Assembly: GCF_005222675.1 (NCBI RefSeq) | Contig: NZ_STGE01000032.1 | Location: 124,001-188,000 of the forward strand | Reading direction: 5' to 3' | DNA from: Mycolicibacterium sp. CR10 | Lineage (GTDB): Bacteria; Actinomycetota; Actinomycetes; Mycobacteriales; Mycobacteriaceae | Length of the DNA: 64,000 bases | Shown: one piece after another, positions 16,152 to 24,701 of the stretch | Position numbering within the stretch: position 1 is the first letter of the stretch | Layout of the letters: each line of letters begins with the position of its first letter | Position numbers and translations under genes: made by a program | Notes under the pieces: model-generated | Databases searched by the model: none | Seen by the model: the letters and a program-made list of their open reading frames with translations, nothing else | Told to the model about the DNA's origin: nothing

Positions 16152-17686
16152 CGCGCACACCCTACGGTCGCAGGCTGCGCACTGGGGACGCCGACGGCGG
16201 GCATCCCCAGCCCCACGCCGGTGCGTGGCTTCTGCCCCGCGGCGTGCGCGTCGCCGGCGCGGGTGCGCCGGTGCCCGGTCAGCACCGCGTCGGCGATCAG
16301 GTGATGTGGCGCCGCGCCGGTGACGGTGGTGACGACTACGTCGCCCGGCCGAATCCGGCCGGAGTCGCCGGGAGCGAAATGCACCAACCTGCCGTCCCGG
16401 GCACGTCCTGACATCCGGGCCGTGCTGGCATCCTTACGTCCTTCACCGGTGGCCACCAGCAGTTCGACGGTCCGCCCGATCTGAGCGGCGTTCTCCTCCA
16501 GCGAGATTCGCTCCTGAAGTTCGATGAGCCGCATATAGCGTTCGGACACAACGGATTTGGGAAGCTGTCCGTCCAGGTCTGACGCGGGGGTGCCGGGGCG
16601 CTTGGAGTACTGGAACGTGAACGCGGTGGAGAAGCGCGCAGCGGCGACCACGTCGAGGGTGGCCTGGAAGTCCTCCTCGGTCTCGCCGGGAAATCCGACG
16701 ATCAGGTCGGTGGTGATGGCGGCGTGCGGGATGGCGGCGCGGACGCGGTCGATGATGCCCAGGTAGCGCTCGGCACGGTAGGAACGGCGCATCGCCCGCA
16801 GGATGCGGTCGGATCCCGACTGCAGCGGCATGTGCAGTGTCGGGCAGACGTTGGGCGTCTCGGCCATCGCCTCGATGACGTCGTCGGTGAACTCGGCGGG
16901 GTGCGGCGAGGTGAAGCGCACCCGCTCCAGTCCGTCGATGCTGCCGCAGGCGCGCAGCAACTTGGCGAATGCGCCCCTGTCACGGGGTTGGTCGCGGTCG
17001 GCGAACGAGACGCCGTAGGCGTTGACGTTCTGCCCCAGCAGCGTGATCTCCAGGACTCCCTGATCGACGAGGCTCTGCACCTCGGCGAGCACGTCGCCGG
17101 GCCGGCGATCCACTTCCTTGCCCCGCAACGCGGGAACGATGCAGAACGTGCAGGTGTTGTTGCAGCCGACAGAGATCGAAACCCATGCGGCGTAAGAAGA
17201 TTCGCGGCTGGCCGGCAGTGCGGACGGGAATTCCTGTAACGCCTCGGCGATCTCGACTTGCGCCACCCGGTTGTGGCGGGCACGGTCGAGCAGCGCGGGC
17301 AGCGAGCCGATGTTGTGGGTGCCGAACACGACGTCGACCCACGGCGCCTTGTGCAGCACCGTGTCGCGATCCTTCTGCGCCAGGCAGCCGCCGACAGCGA
17401 TCTGCATGTGCGGGTCGGCCTGCTTGCGCGGTGCGAGGTGACTGAGGTTGCCGTACAGCTTGTTGTCGGCGTTCTCGCGCACCGCGCAGGTGTTGAACAC
17501 GACGACGTCGGCGTCGCTGCCGTCGGCGGCCCGCCGGTAGCCCGCCGCCTCCAGCAGTCCGGAGAGCCGCTCGGAGTCGTGGACGTTCATCTGGCAGCCG
17601 TAGGTCCGGACCACAAAGGTGCGCGCACGACTCTCGGGGATCACCCCGTTCGTCTGCTGCGTCACCGTGGAAGTCACGGCCCCCAT
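16148..17686 (-). CDS. miaB: tRNA-2-methylthio-N6-dimethylallyladenosine synthase MiaB
   Basis: About 512 residues. Radical-SAM methylthiotransferase acting on A37 after MiaA. Methylthiotransferase N-domain cysteines in YGCQMN, FNTCAVRE and GGCLAQ; radical SAM cluster CNNTCTFC; C-terminal TRAM domain, then an extra basic tail. The start at ATG 17686 (MGAVTSTV) is preferred; a GTG at 17677 follows GGGGG and is possible. Divergent from gluA across 107 bases. Confidence 0.95.
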   Translation of the reverse strand: MGAVTSTVTQQTNGVIPESRARTFVVRTYGCQMNVHDSERLSGLLEAAGYRRAADGSDADVVVFNTCAVRENADNKLYGNLSHLAPRKQADPHMQIAVGGCLAQKDRDTVLHKAPWVDVVFGTHNIGSLPALLDRARHNRVAQVEIAEALQEFPSALPASRESSYAAWVSISVGCNNTCTFCIVPALRGKEVDRRPGDVLAEVQSLVDQGVLEITLLGQNVNAYGVSFADRDQPRDRGAFAKLLRACGSIDGLERVRFTSPHPAEFTDDVIEAMAETPNVCPTLHMPLQSGSDRILRAMRRSYRAERYLGIIDRVRAAIPHAAITTDLIVGFPGETEEDFQATLDVVAAARFSTAFTFQYSKRPGTPASDLDGQLPKSVVSERYMRLIELQERISLEENAAQIGRTVELLVATGEGRKDASTARMSGRARDGRLVHFAPGDSGRIRPGDVVVTTVTGAAPHHLIADAVLTGHRRTRAGDAHAAGQKPRTGVGLGMPAVGVPSAQPATVGCAR

Positions 17687-17793
17687 CCTACGTAGGGACG
17701 CGGGCGTACTAAAACGCGCGCCCGCGCGCGGTGATCTGGGCGGATTGCCGAGTTCCAGGCAAGCTGAGCATTCCCTGGGTAAGGTCACCTTCC

Positions 17794-18546
17794 ATGGAGA
17801 GCGCCTCGGCTGTGCCGATGATCTCGATGAAGTCGGTCGACAAGCACTTCGGCGCTCTCCACGTGCTCAAGGACATCAACCTCGATGTCGCCAAGGGACA
17901 GGTCGTCGTCGTGCTGGGACCGTCGGGCTCCGGCAAGTCGACGTTGTGCCGCACCATCAATCGCCTGGAGACCATCGATTCGGGCACCATTGCGATCGAT
18001 GGCCAGGTGCTGCCGGCCGAGGGCCGCAAGCTGGCGCAGTTGCGGTCCGATGTTGGGATGGTGTTCCAGTCCTTCAACCTCTTCGCGCACAAGACAATTG
18101 TCGACAACGTGGCGCTGGCGCCGATGAAAGTGCGCAAGACGTCCAAGGCCGAGGCGCGCACCAAGGCGATGGGCCTGCTCGAGCGGGTGGGCGTGGCCAA
18201 CCAGGCCGACAAGTACCCGGCACAGCTGTCGGGCGGCCAGCAGCAGCGCGTGGCGATCGCCAGGTCGCTGGCGATGAACCCGAAGGTGATGCTGTTCGAC
18301 GAACCGACCAGCGCGCTGGATCCCGAGATGATCAACGAGGTGCTCTCGGTGATGGCGGACCTCGCCACCGAAGGGATGACCATGGTCGTGGTCACCCACG
18401 AAATGGGTTTCGCGCGGCGGGCGGCCAACCGCGTGGTGTTCATGTCCGACGGCGCCATTCTCGAGGACGCCGAACCCGTGCAGTTCTTCGACAATCCCCA
18501 AACCGACCGTGCCAAGGACTTTCTCGGCAAGATTCTCCATCATTGA
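17794..18546 (+). CDS. gluA: Glutamate ABC transporter ATP-binding protein GluA
   Basis: 250 residues. Polar amino-acid ABC ATPase: Walker A GPSGSGKST, Q-loop GMVFQSFNLF, signature LSGGQQQR, Walker B VMLFDEPTSALD, H-loop VVTHEM. First gene of gluABCD, the four-gene glutamate uptake set that sits beside recX/recA/miaB in corynebacteria and mycobacteria. The ATG at 17794 has an upstream AAGG; an ATG eight codons later is an alternative. Confidence 0.93.
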   Translation: MESASAVPMISMKSVDKHFGALHVLKDINLDVAKGQVVVVLGPSGSGKSTLCRTINRLETIDSGTIAIDGQVLPAEGRKLAQLRSDVGMVFQSFNLFAHKTIVDNVALAPMKVRKTSKAEARTKAMGLLERVGVANQADKYPAQLSGGQQQRVAIARSLAMNPKVMLFDEPTSALDPEMINEVLSVMADLATEGMTMVVVTHEMGFARRAANRVVFMSDGAILEDAEPVQFFDNPQTDRAKDFLGKILHH

Positions 18547-18590
18547 CCAACCGTTGGCCTCATCCGAGCTCAGGCGAAAGGAAACATTCC

Positions 18591-19427
18591 ATGTCCTCGA
18601 GGTTCCTGTCCAAGCGCGTCATCGGTGCTGTTGCACTGGCCGTCGCATTCCCCCTCGCCATGACCGCATGCGGCGGGGGTGACAGCGGCGGCGGCGGTGG
18701 GGGTGGCGGTGACTCGATTGTGATCGGCACCAAGTTCGACCAGCCCGGCCTCGGGATGAAGAACCCCGACGGCACGATGAGCGGCTTCGACGTCGACGTG
18801 GCGACCTACGTCGCCGGCGAGCTCGGGTATGCGCCCGACAAGATCGAGTGGAAAGAGTCGCCGTCGGCGCAGCGCGAAAACCTGATCCAGAACGGCCAGG
18901 TGACCTTCATCGCCGCGACCTACTCGATCACCGACGCCCGCAAGGAGAAGGTCTCGTTCGCCGGGCCGTACCTGCTCACCGGTCAGAGCCTGCTGGTGCG
19001 CTCGGACAGCAACGACATCACCGGGGCGGCGTCGCTGGAGAACAACAAGATCCTGTGCTCGGTGTCGGGTTCGACGCCCGCGCAGAAGATCAAGGACGAG
19101 TACCCGGCTGTGCAGCTGCAGCAGTACGACACCTACTCGGCGTGCATCGAGGCGCTCAAGAACGGCGCGGTCGACGCTGTCACCACCGACGAGGTCATCC
19201 TCGCCGGATACGCCGCACAGTCCCCGGGCGCGTTCAAGATCGTCGGTGAGCCGTTCTCCGAGGAGCGTTACGGCATCGGCCTGAAAAAGGACGACACCGA
19301 ACTGCGCACCAAGATCAACGACGCGCTCAAGAAGATGGAATCCAGCGGCGCCTGGAAAGAGGCGTTCGACAAGAACCTGGGACCCGCGGGCATCACTGCG
19401 CCGGAGCCGCCGCCGATCGACAACTGA
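18591..19427 (+). CDS. gluB: Glutamate-binding lipoprotein GluB
   Basis: 278 residues. Lipoprotein signal with lipobox MTAC, Cys27 as acylated residue, followed by a Gly-rich linker. The rest is a periplasmic-binding-protein type 3 domain (IVIGTKFDQPG, SGFDVDVATYVAGELG, DAVTTDEVILAGY). Captures extracellular glutamate for GluCD. AAAGGA precedes the ATG. Lies 44 bases after gluA. Confidence 0.93.
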   Translation: MSSRFLSKRVIGAVALAVAFPLAMTACGGGDSGGGGGGGGDSIVIGTKFDQPGLGMKNPDGTMSGFDVDVATYVAGELGYAPDKIEWKESPSAQRENLIQNGQVTFIAATYSITDARKEKVSFAGPYLLTGQSLLVRSDSNDITGAASLENNKILCSVSGSTPAQKIKDEYPAVQLQQYDTYSACIEALKNGAVDAVTTDEVILAGYAAQSPGAFKIVGEPFSEERYGIGLKKDDTELRTKINDALKKMESSGAWKEAFDKNLGPAGITAPEPPPIDN

Positions 19428-19457
19428 ACGGGGTCGGCCGGGTAATCAAGGGTCCCA

Positions 19458-20138
19458 GTGGAGATTTTCAACGAGTACAGCGACCAGATCTTCGCTGCGT
19501 TCTGGACGACGATCCAGCTGACGGTGTTCTCGGCGATCGGCGCACTCCTGCTCGGCACGGTGCTGGCCGCGATGCGGCTGGCACCGGTGCCGATGCTCAA
19601 CTGGATCGGCACGAGCTACGTCAACGTCGTGCGCAACACTCCACTGACCCTGATCATCATCTTCGCCTCCCTTGGGCTGTCGCAGACGTTGGGTGTCACG
19701 ATGGCGAGCCGGCAGTCGCCGACGTTCATCGTCGACAGCAACTTCCGGTTGGCGGTGCTCGGGCTGACGCTCTACACCGCGGCATTCGTGTGTGAGACGG
19801 TCCGCTCGGGGGTGAACACGGTGCCGCTGGGGCAGGCCGAGGCCGCCAGGTCCCTCGGCCTGTCATTCGGGCAGAACCTCGGAATCATTTTGTTGCCGCA
19901 GGCTTTTCGAGCCGTTCTGATACCGATGGGTTCGGTGTTGATCGCCCTGACGAAGAACACCACGATCGCGTCGGCGATCGGCGTGGCCGAGGCGGCCCTG
20001 CTGATGAAGGAGATGATCGAGTCCACCGCCGCGGTGATGGTCGTGGGCAGCATCTTCGCGCTCGGGTTCGTCATCCTGACGCTGCCGCTGGGACTGCTGT
20101 TCGGTTACCTGGGCAAGCGGATGGCGGTGGCGAGATGA
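19458..20138 (+). CDS. gluC: Glutamate ABC transporter permease GluC
   Basis: 226 residues, GTG start, 30 bases after gluB. Polar amino-acid permease with about five membrane helices; the EAA loop that docks the ATPase reads EAARSLGLSFGQNL. Pairs with GluD to form the membrane channel. Confidence 0.92.
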   Translation: MEIFNEYSDQIFAAFWTTIQLTVFSAIGALLLGTVLAAMRLAPVPMLNWIGTSYVNVVRNTPLTLIIIFASLGLSQTLGVTMASRQSPTFIVDSNFRLAVLGLTLYTAAFVCETVRSGVNTVPLGQAEAARSLGLSFGQNLGIILLPQAFRAVLIPMGSVLIALTKNTTIASAIGVAEAALLMKEMIESTAAVMVVGSIFALGFVILTLPLGLLFGYLGKRMAVAR

Positions 20139-20163
20139 GCGCTTGCGCGAAGAACGGACGATC

Positions 20164-21045
20164 ATGAGCGGGGCTTCTGTTCTGTTCGACGCGCCGGGGC
20201 CGCGGGCGCGGGTACGCAACCATGTGATCAGCGCGGTCACCGTCGTGGTCGTCGCGGCGGTGGCGTGGGTCGTCTACTCGCGACTCAACGACAAGGGCCA
20301 GCTGACCGCGGCGAAGTGGGAGCCGTTCCTGACGGCGGATTTGTGGCGGACCTACGTGCTGCCGGGCGTCCAGGGCACCATCACCGCCGCCGTGGTGTCG
20401 ATCGTGCTCGCGCTCGTCCTGGGCTTCGTACTCGGCGTCGGTCGGCTGTCGACACACACGGGTATCCGCTGGGTGTGCTCGGTGATCGTCGAGTTCTTCC
20501 GCGCGGTGCCGGTACTGATCATGATGATCTTCGCCTACTTCCTGTACGCGACCTACGACGTGTTCCCGTCCAAGCACCTGGCTCTCGCCGGTGTCATCAC
20601 CGGCTTGACCCTCTACAACGGCGCGGTGATCGCCGAGATCGTTCGGGCAGGCGTGCACTCGCTCCCGCGCGGCCAGGGCGAGGCCGCGTCGGCGTTGGGG
20701 CTGACGTCGGGTCAGACGATGCGGTCGATCCTGTTGCCCCAGGCGATCACGTCGATGCTCCCGGTGCTGATCTCGCAGGTGGTGGTGGTGCTCAAGGACA
20801 CCGCGATCGGCTATCAGATCACGTTCGTCGAGATGGTGCGCCAGGGCACGAATGTCGGCTCGTCCTATGGCAATTACATTCCGGCGCTGATCGTCATCGC
20901 GCTGTTGATGATCACCGTGAACTTCGCGCTGTCGTGGTTTGCGGTCTGGCTCGAGCGGCGCCTGAGGAAGTCGAAGCGCGGGCCAGCGCCGCTGGAGCCC
21001 GGCGCTGTCGAACAGGAGGGCGCTCCCGGCGCCAAGGTCGTGTGA
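20164..21045 (+). CDS. gluD: Glutamate ABC transporter permease GluD
   Basis: 293 residues, larger than GluC because of an N-terminal helix and a charged C-terminal tail (RRLRKSKRG). Five or six membrane spans; EAA loop GEAASALGLTSGQTM. Start ATG 20164 (MSGASVLF) is used; a TTG seven codons upstream is possible. Closes the gluABCD operon. Confidence 0.92.
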   Translation: MSGASVLFDAPGPRARVRNHVISAVTVVVVAAVAWVVYSRLNDKGQLTAAKWEPFLTADLWRTYVLPGVQGTITAAVVSIVLALVLGFVLGVGRLSTHTGIRWVCSVIVEFFRAVPVLIMMIFAYFLYATYDVFPSKHLALAGVITGLTLYNGAVIAEIVRAGVHSLPRGQGEAASALGLTSGQTMRSILLPQAITSMLPVLISQVVVVLKDTAIGYQITFVEMVRQGTNVGSSYGNYIPALIVIALLMITVNFALSWFAVWLERRLRKSKRGPAPLEPGAVEQEGAPGAKVV

Positions 21046-21096
21046 CCGTGCCCGTGCCCAACCCCGTCACCGTGCCCGTGCGCACCGAGACCTGAG

Positions 21097-21522
21097 ATGT
21101 CGACGTCCCTCAGCGCTTTCGACGTACTGCCCGAGTCGGTGTTGCGCGACGCGGTCGATCTGATGGTGCGGCTCATCGAGGCCTGCGGCGCTGTTGTCAT
21201 CATGATCGGCGCCATCGTCGCGATCGTGAAGTTCGCCGTCACCCTGTTTCGGCGCGACATCAACGAGTTCTCGGCGGTAAGACTGTCCATGGCCCGGTTC
21301 CTGGTGTTGGGGCTGGAATTTCAGCTCGCCGCCGATGTGCTGCGGACGGCGATCTCGCCGTCATTCGAGGAGATCGGCAAGCTTGCGGCAATCGCCACCA
21401 TCCGCACGGTCCTGAACTACTTCCTCAACCGCGAGATCGCTCAGGAGCAGCGTGAGATCGAGCTCGCGAAATCCCACGCCAAGCCCCCACGGCCGATCAC
21501 CGGATCACCACCGGCTCCATGA
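21097..21522 (+). CDS. DUF1622 family small membrane protein
   Basis: 141 residues. Two hydrophobic stretches (about 27-50 and 63-82) with the DUF1622 pattern RFLVLGLEFQLAADVLRTAI and IRTVLNYFLNREI, then a charged, Pro-rich C-terminus. Function unknown; such proteins are inner-membrane. Lies 51 bases after gluD and overlaps the next small membrane gene by four bases (ATGA), so the two are a translationally coupled pair, possibly read through from gluD. Confidence 0.75.
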   Translation: MSTSLSAFDVLPESVLRDAVDLMVRLIEACGAVVIMIGAIVAIVKFAVTLFRRDINEFSAVRLSMARFLVLGLEFQLAADVLRTAISPSFEEIGKLAAIATIRTVLNYFLNREIAQEQREIELAKSHAKPPRPITGSPPAP

Positions 21523-21785
21523 ACGTCGTCGTCAGCGCGTCGTGGTGTCTCGCCCTCGCCGGAATCCTTGTCGGCACCGCCGCTCTGATCACCTTTCGCC
21601 ATCCGCTGCTGGCGCTGCGGGTGACGCTGGACCTCTTCGTCGCCGCCGGGTTGCTCCGGTTGAGCGTCGACCTCTCCTGGGAGACGATTGCGGGCACCGC
21701 GTCTGTCATCGCGGTGCGCCAGATCCTCACGCGGAGTCTGGCATCGGATTTTGCCACTGTTGCCCGCGGCGCGCCCGCACGCTAG
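21519..21785 (+). CDS. Small membrane protein coupled to the DUF1622 gene
   Basis: 88 residues. Two or three predicted helices (LALAGILVGTAALITF, TLDLFVAAGLLRLS, GTASVIAVRQILTRSL). The VTLDLFVAAGLLRLSVDLSW stretch echoes the neighbour's LGLEFQLAADVLRTAI, so it may be a diverged relative or heteromeric partner. No recognised family. Its start ATG overlaps the preceding stop. Ends 9 bases before the convergent recX. Confidence 0.6.
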   Translation: MNVVVSASWCLALAGILVGTAALITFRHPLLALRVTLDLFVAAGLLRLSVDLSWETIAGTASVIAVRQILTRSLASDFATVARGAPAR

Positions 21786-21794
21786 GCAGCCCCG

Positions 21795-22358
21795 CTACAC
21801 CTTGCGGCGTTCCCTCTCGTTCACCAATTCGGTGGTCACGATGTCGAGGGCCATGCTCTGGCTGTAGCCGCGACGTGCCAGCATCCCGACGAGCCGACGC
21901 GCCACCTTGTTCTCGGTGTCCCTGTCGCCGGGATCGCCGAGCTTCTCGCGGCGAAGCTTGTCGCGGACCAGTTGCTCGGCCCGGGCCCGCTCGGCGGCTG
22001 CGTCGATGCCGGCCAGCGCGGCGGTGATCACCTCGTTGCCCAGACCCTTGGTGCGTAGCTCGGCAGCCAAGGCGCGCTTACCTTTTCCCGCGTTGTCCCG
22101 ACGTGAGCGCACCCACTGCTCGGCGAAGTCCTCGTCGTCGATCAGTCCGACCTCAGTCAACCGGTCGAGCACCTGCGCACTGATGTCGTCGGGATAGCCG
22201 CGCGTGGCGAGCCGGCCCTCCAACTCCGCACGGGTCCGGGCTCGCGCGGTGAGCAGGCGCAGGCACAGCGCCCGCGCCTGCTCCGCGCGCTTGGTCGGAT
22301 CCTCGGTGGACTCCGGGGTACTCGAGGTACTAGAAGTCGACGGGAGCGGGAAGGACAT
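21795..22358 (-). CDS. recX: Recombination regulator RecX
   Basis: About 187 residues. Three-helix-repeat RecX fold (TRAELEGRLATRGYP, LDRLTEVGLIDDEDFAEQW, KGKRALAAELRTKG, RRLVGMLARRGYSQ). Binds RecA filaments and limits their activity. The start is within the recA 3' end: ATG 22358 overlaps recA by 29 bases, and ATG 22373 would overlap by 44. Neither has a clear ribosome site, which fits translation coupled to recA. Mycobacterial recA-recX overlaps are known. Confidence 0.92.
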   Translation of the reverse strand: MSFPLPSTSSTSSTPESTEDPTKRAEQARALCLRLLTARARTRAELEGRLATRGYPDDISAQVLDRLTEVGLIDDEDFAEQWVRSRRDNAGKGKRALAAELRTKGLGNEVITAALAGIDAAAERARAEQLVRDKLRREKLGDPGDRDTENKVARRLVGMLARRGYSQSMALDIVTTELVNERERRKV

Positions 22359-23379
22359 CGTCGATCGCGTCATCAGTCACCACGGCGCCGATACCGAGCT
22401 TCTCCTTGATCTTCTTCTCGATCTCATTGGCGATCTCGGGGTTCTCGATCATGAAGTTGCGGGCGTTCTCCTTGCCCTGTCCCAGCTGTTCACCTTCGTA
22501 GGTGAACCAGGAACCGGACTTGCGGATGAAGCCCTGCTCGACACCCATGTCGATGAGCGAGCCTTCCTTGCTGATGCCTTTGCCGTAGAGGATGTCGAAC
22601 TCGGCCTGCTTGAAGGGGGGCGCCACCTTGTTCTTGACGATTTTGGCCCTCGTGCGGTTACCGACCGCGTCGGTGCCGTCTTTGAGTGTCTCGATCCGGC
22701 GAACGTCGATCCGCACCGAGGCGTAGAACTTCAGCGCCTTTCCGCCCGTGGTGGTTTCGGGAGAACCGAACATCACCCCGATCTTCTCGCGGAGCTGGTT
22801 GATGAAGATCGCGGTGGTACCCGAGTTGCTCAGCGCACCGGTGAGCTTACGGAGCGCCTGGCTCATCAGGCGGGCCTGCAGACCGACGTGGCTGTCCCCC
22901 ATCTCGCCTTCGATCTCCGCCCGCGGGACCAGCGCGGCAACGGAGTCGATGACCAGGATGTCCAATGCGCCGGACCGGATGAGCATGTCGGCGATCTCCA
23001 ACGCCTGCTCACCGGTGTCCGGCTGGGACACCAGCAGGGAATCTGTATCGACCCCCAGCTTCTGTGCGTAGTCGGGATCGAGCGCGTGCTCGGCGTCGAT
23101 GAACGCCGCGATGCCGCCGGCGGCCTGCGCGTTGGCGACGGCGTGCAGCGCCACGGTGGTCTTACCGGAGGACTCCGGACCGTAGATCTCGACGACGCGT
23201 CCGCGGGGCAGCCCACCGATGCCGAGCGCGACGTCGAGGGCGATCGACCCGGTCGGGATGACCGAGATCGGCGTGCGCACCTCGTCGCCGAGTCGCATCA
23301 CCGATCCCTTGCCGTGACTCTTCTCGATCTGAGCGAGAGCCAGCTCCAGAGCCTTCTCGCGGTCAGGCGCTTGCGCCAT
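22330..23379 (-). CDS. recA: Recombinase RecA (no intein)
   Basis: 349 residues. Homologous recombination and co-protease for LexA cleavage. Walker A GPESSGKTT, DNA-binding loop region SNSGTTAIFINQLREKIG, MAW-equivalent motifs intact. The reading frame is continuous, so the RecA intein of M. tuberculosis is absent. Strong ribosome site GGAAGAGG. The upstream region carries both a LexA box and a RecA-independent (PafBC-type) damage promoter. Confidence 0.98.
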   Translation of the reverse strand: MAQAPDREKALELALAQIEKSHGKGSVMRLGDEVRTPISVIPTGSIALDVALGIGGLPRGRVVEIYGPESSGKTTVALHAVANAQAAGGIAAFIDAEHALDPDYAQKLGVDTDSLLVSQPDTGEQALEIADMLIRSGALDILVIDSVAALVPRAEIEGEMGDSHVGLQARLMSQALRKLTGALSNSGTTAIFINQLREKIGVMFGSPETTTGGKALKFYASVRIDVRRIETLKDGTDAVGNRTRAKIVKNKVAPPFKQAEFDILYGKGISKEGSLIDMGVEQGFIRKSGSWFTYEGEQLGQGKENARNFMIENPEIANEIEKKIKEKLGIGAVVTDDAIDDVLPAPVDF

Positions 23380-23433
23380 GGTGGTACCTCTTCCGGTAGT
23401 CGTTGTTGACCGGTTCTCGGTCGGTTGGCCGCG

Positions 23434-23456
23434 ACGTTAGATCAGGGCACCGACAA
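23434..23456 (-). promoter_or_regulatory. PafBC-dependent (RecA-NDp) promoter of recA
   Basis: On the minus strand the sequence is TTGTCGGTG, eight bases, then TAACGT. This matches the mycobacterial RecA-NDp consensus TTGTCRGTG-N8-TAnnnT at every fixed base. That promoter class is driven by PafB/PafC after DNA damage, independently of LexA. It lies 55-77 bases upstream of the recA start. Confidence 0.85.
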
Positions 23457-23485
23457 GTGACTGTGTCGAACGTTTCCCACACTAG

Positions 23486-23501
23486 ACGAACAGGTGTTCG
23501 A
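23486..23501. promoter_or_regulatory. LexA (SOS) box of recA
   Basis: ACGAACAGGTGTTCGA matches TCGAAC-N4-GTTCGA at 11 of 12 bases. It sits about 107 bases upstream of recA and only 36 bases upstream of the divergent hydrolase gene at 23538, so it could control both. Confidence 0.85.
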
Positions 23502-23537
23502 TACAAGGAGACACGCCGTCGGATTAGGTTCTTGAAG

Positions 23538-24428
23538 ATGACCACGCCACAGGACGTCCGGATTCCGGCCGCAGGTGAACAGCTCGCCGCCTACGTGTAC
23601 CGCCCGAATGGCACCACCCAGCCCGGCCTCTGCATCGTCATGGCGCACGGATTCACTGCGACACGCGACGACGGGCTGCCTGCCTACGCCGAGGCGTTCT
23701 GCGACGCCGGATACGTCGTGGTGCTGTTCGACTACCGGCATTTCGGGGCATCGACGGGTCATCCCCGCCAGTTGCTCGACATCACCAGGCAGCGCGAGGA
23801 CTTCCACACCGTCATCGCTTGGGCGCGCCACCTCGACGGCATAGACCCGGACCGGATCATTCTCTGGGGCTCCTCATTCGGCGGAGGTCACGTGCTGGCT
23901 GTCGCTGCCGAGGATCCCCGCATCGCTGCGGTGATCTCTCAGGTCCCCTTCACCAGCGCGATCGCCGCATTGGCGAAGGTTCCGACGAGGATTGTCCCGA
24001 AAGTGATGTTCACCGCGCTGCGCGACCAGATCTCGGCATGGCGCGGCGGCCCACCGCGCCTCCTTCCCGCCGTTGGACAACCGGGCGCCGTCGCCGCGAT
24101 GACTTCGCCCGACGCCAAGCCCGGCTTCGAGGCGATCGTCACCCCGAACTCACTGTGGCGCAACGAATTCACCGCACGGACGATGTTCGGCCTGTCGTTC
24201 TACCGGCCCGGCCGCGCGACGCCCCGGCTGCGCATGCCCCTGCTGGTCTGCGTCTGCGACCGCGACGTCGTCACACCACCCGGGCCGACGATCAAGGCCG
24301 CCCAGCGGGCCCCGCGCGGCGAACTGCGCCGCTACCCGTACGGCCATTTCGAGATCTACCAGGACCCGCAGGCCAAGGCCGACCAGATCACCTTCCTGCA
24401 GCGGATCTTCATCGACGTCGTCGGATAG
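23538..24428 (+). CDS. Alpha/beta hydrolase
   Basis: 296 residues. Serine-hydrolase signature GSSFGG with nucleophile Ser113, oxyanion region MAHGFTATRDDG, and a C-terminal catalytic His in YGHFEIYQ. Resembles the acetyl-xylan-esterase/dienelactone-like group of hydrolases; substrate unknown. Divergent from recA with a LexA box 36 bases upstream of its start, so damage-linked expression is possible. Start ATG 23538 is closest to the family N-terminus. Confidence 0.75.
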   Translation: MTTPQDVRIPAAGEQLAAYVYRPNGTTQPGLCIVMAHGFTATRDDGLPAYAEAFCDAGYVVVLFDYRHFGASTGHPRQLLDITRQREDFHTVIAWARHLDGIDPDRIILWGSSFGGGHVLAVAAEDPRIAAVISQVPFTSAIAALAKVPTRIVPKVMFTALRDQISAWRGGPPRLLPAVGQPGAVAAMTSPDAKPGFEAIVTPNSLWRNEFTARTMFGLSFYRPGRATPRLRMPLLVCVCDRDVVTPPGPTIKAAQRAPRGELRRYPYGHFEIYQDPQAKADQITFLQRIFIDVVG

Positions 24429-24473
24429 CTTGTCGTCGAACGTGCCCTGGCTGCGCACAATCGCTGAACGGCG

Positions 24474-24500
24474 ATGCCGAGATATTGTCGCTGTCGGCAT
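24474..24500. terminator. Stem-loop after the alpha/beta hydrolase
   Basis: Perfect 7-base stem ATGCCGA / TCGGCAT with a 13-base loop, followed by TTTAAG, 46 bases after the hydrolase stop. May be a weak terminator insulating the hydrogenase promoter, or an operator. Confidence 0.35.
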
Positions 24501-24588
24501 TTAAGGGTGACGGCCTCACCGATTGAGACGACTGGATCGAAAGATTTGGCAAACGGGTGCGGCGATGGGCAGATGTCATCAGATTCCG

Positions 24589-24617
24589 TTGACAAGACAA
24601 TTCTGCCGGAGTAGACC
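24589..24617 (+). promoter_or_regulatory. Candidate promoter of the hydrogenase operon
   Basis: Perfect -35 TTGACA (24589-24594), 17-base spacer, weak -10 TAGACC (24612-24617), about 85 bases upstream of the small-subunit start. The only sigma-70-like -35 in the 273-base spacer. The poor -10 suggests that an activator or alternative sigma factor is needed, which fits hydrogenase expression on carbon limitation. Confidence 0.35.
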
Positions 24618-24701
24618 CAAGAGTTAGCGTCGCGCAAGTGGGCCGAGGGTCGACTCCATCGACGCAGGGCTCCCCAGCCCGGAGCCCGGAAAGCTGTGGC
24701 G

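Noticed and set aside
21048..21095. 15-codon GTG frame rich in Val/Pro between gluD and the DUF1622 gene
   Set aside because: No ribosome site and built from a short CGTGCCCGTG repeat; more likely noncoding spacer.
22330..23379. RecA intein
   Set aside because: The recA frame is continuous at normal length with all motifs; no intein is present.
24485..24507. TTGTCGCTG-N8-TAAGGG as a PafBC promoter for the hydrogenase operon
   Set aside because: One mismatch in the upstream element and no T at the last position of the downstream element; it overlaps a stem-loop. Too weak without expression data.
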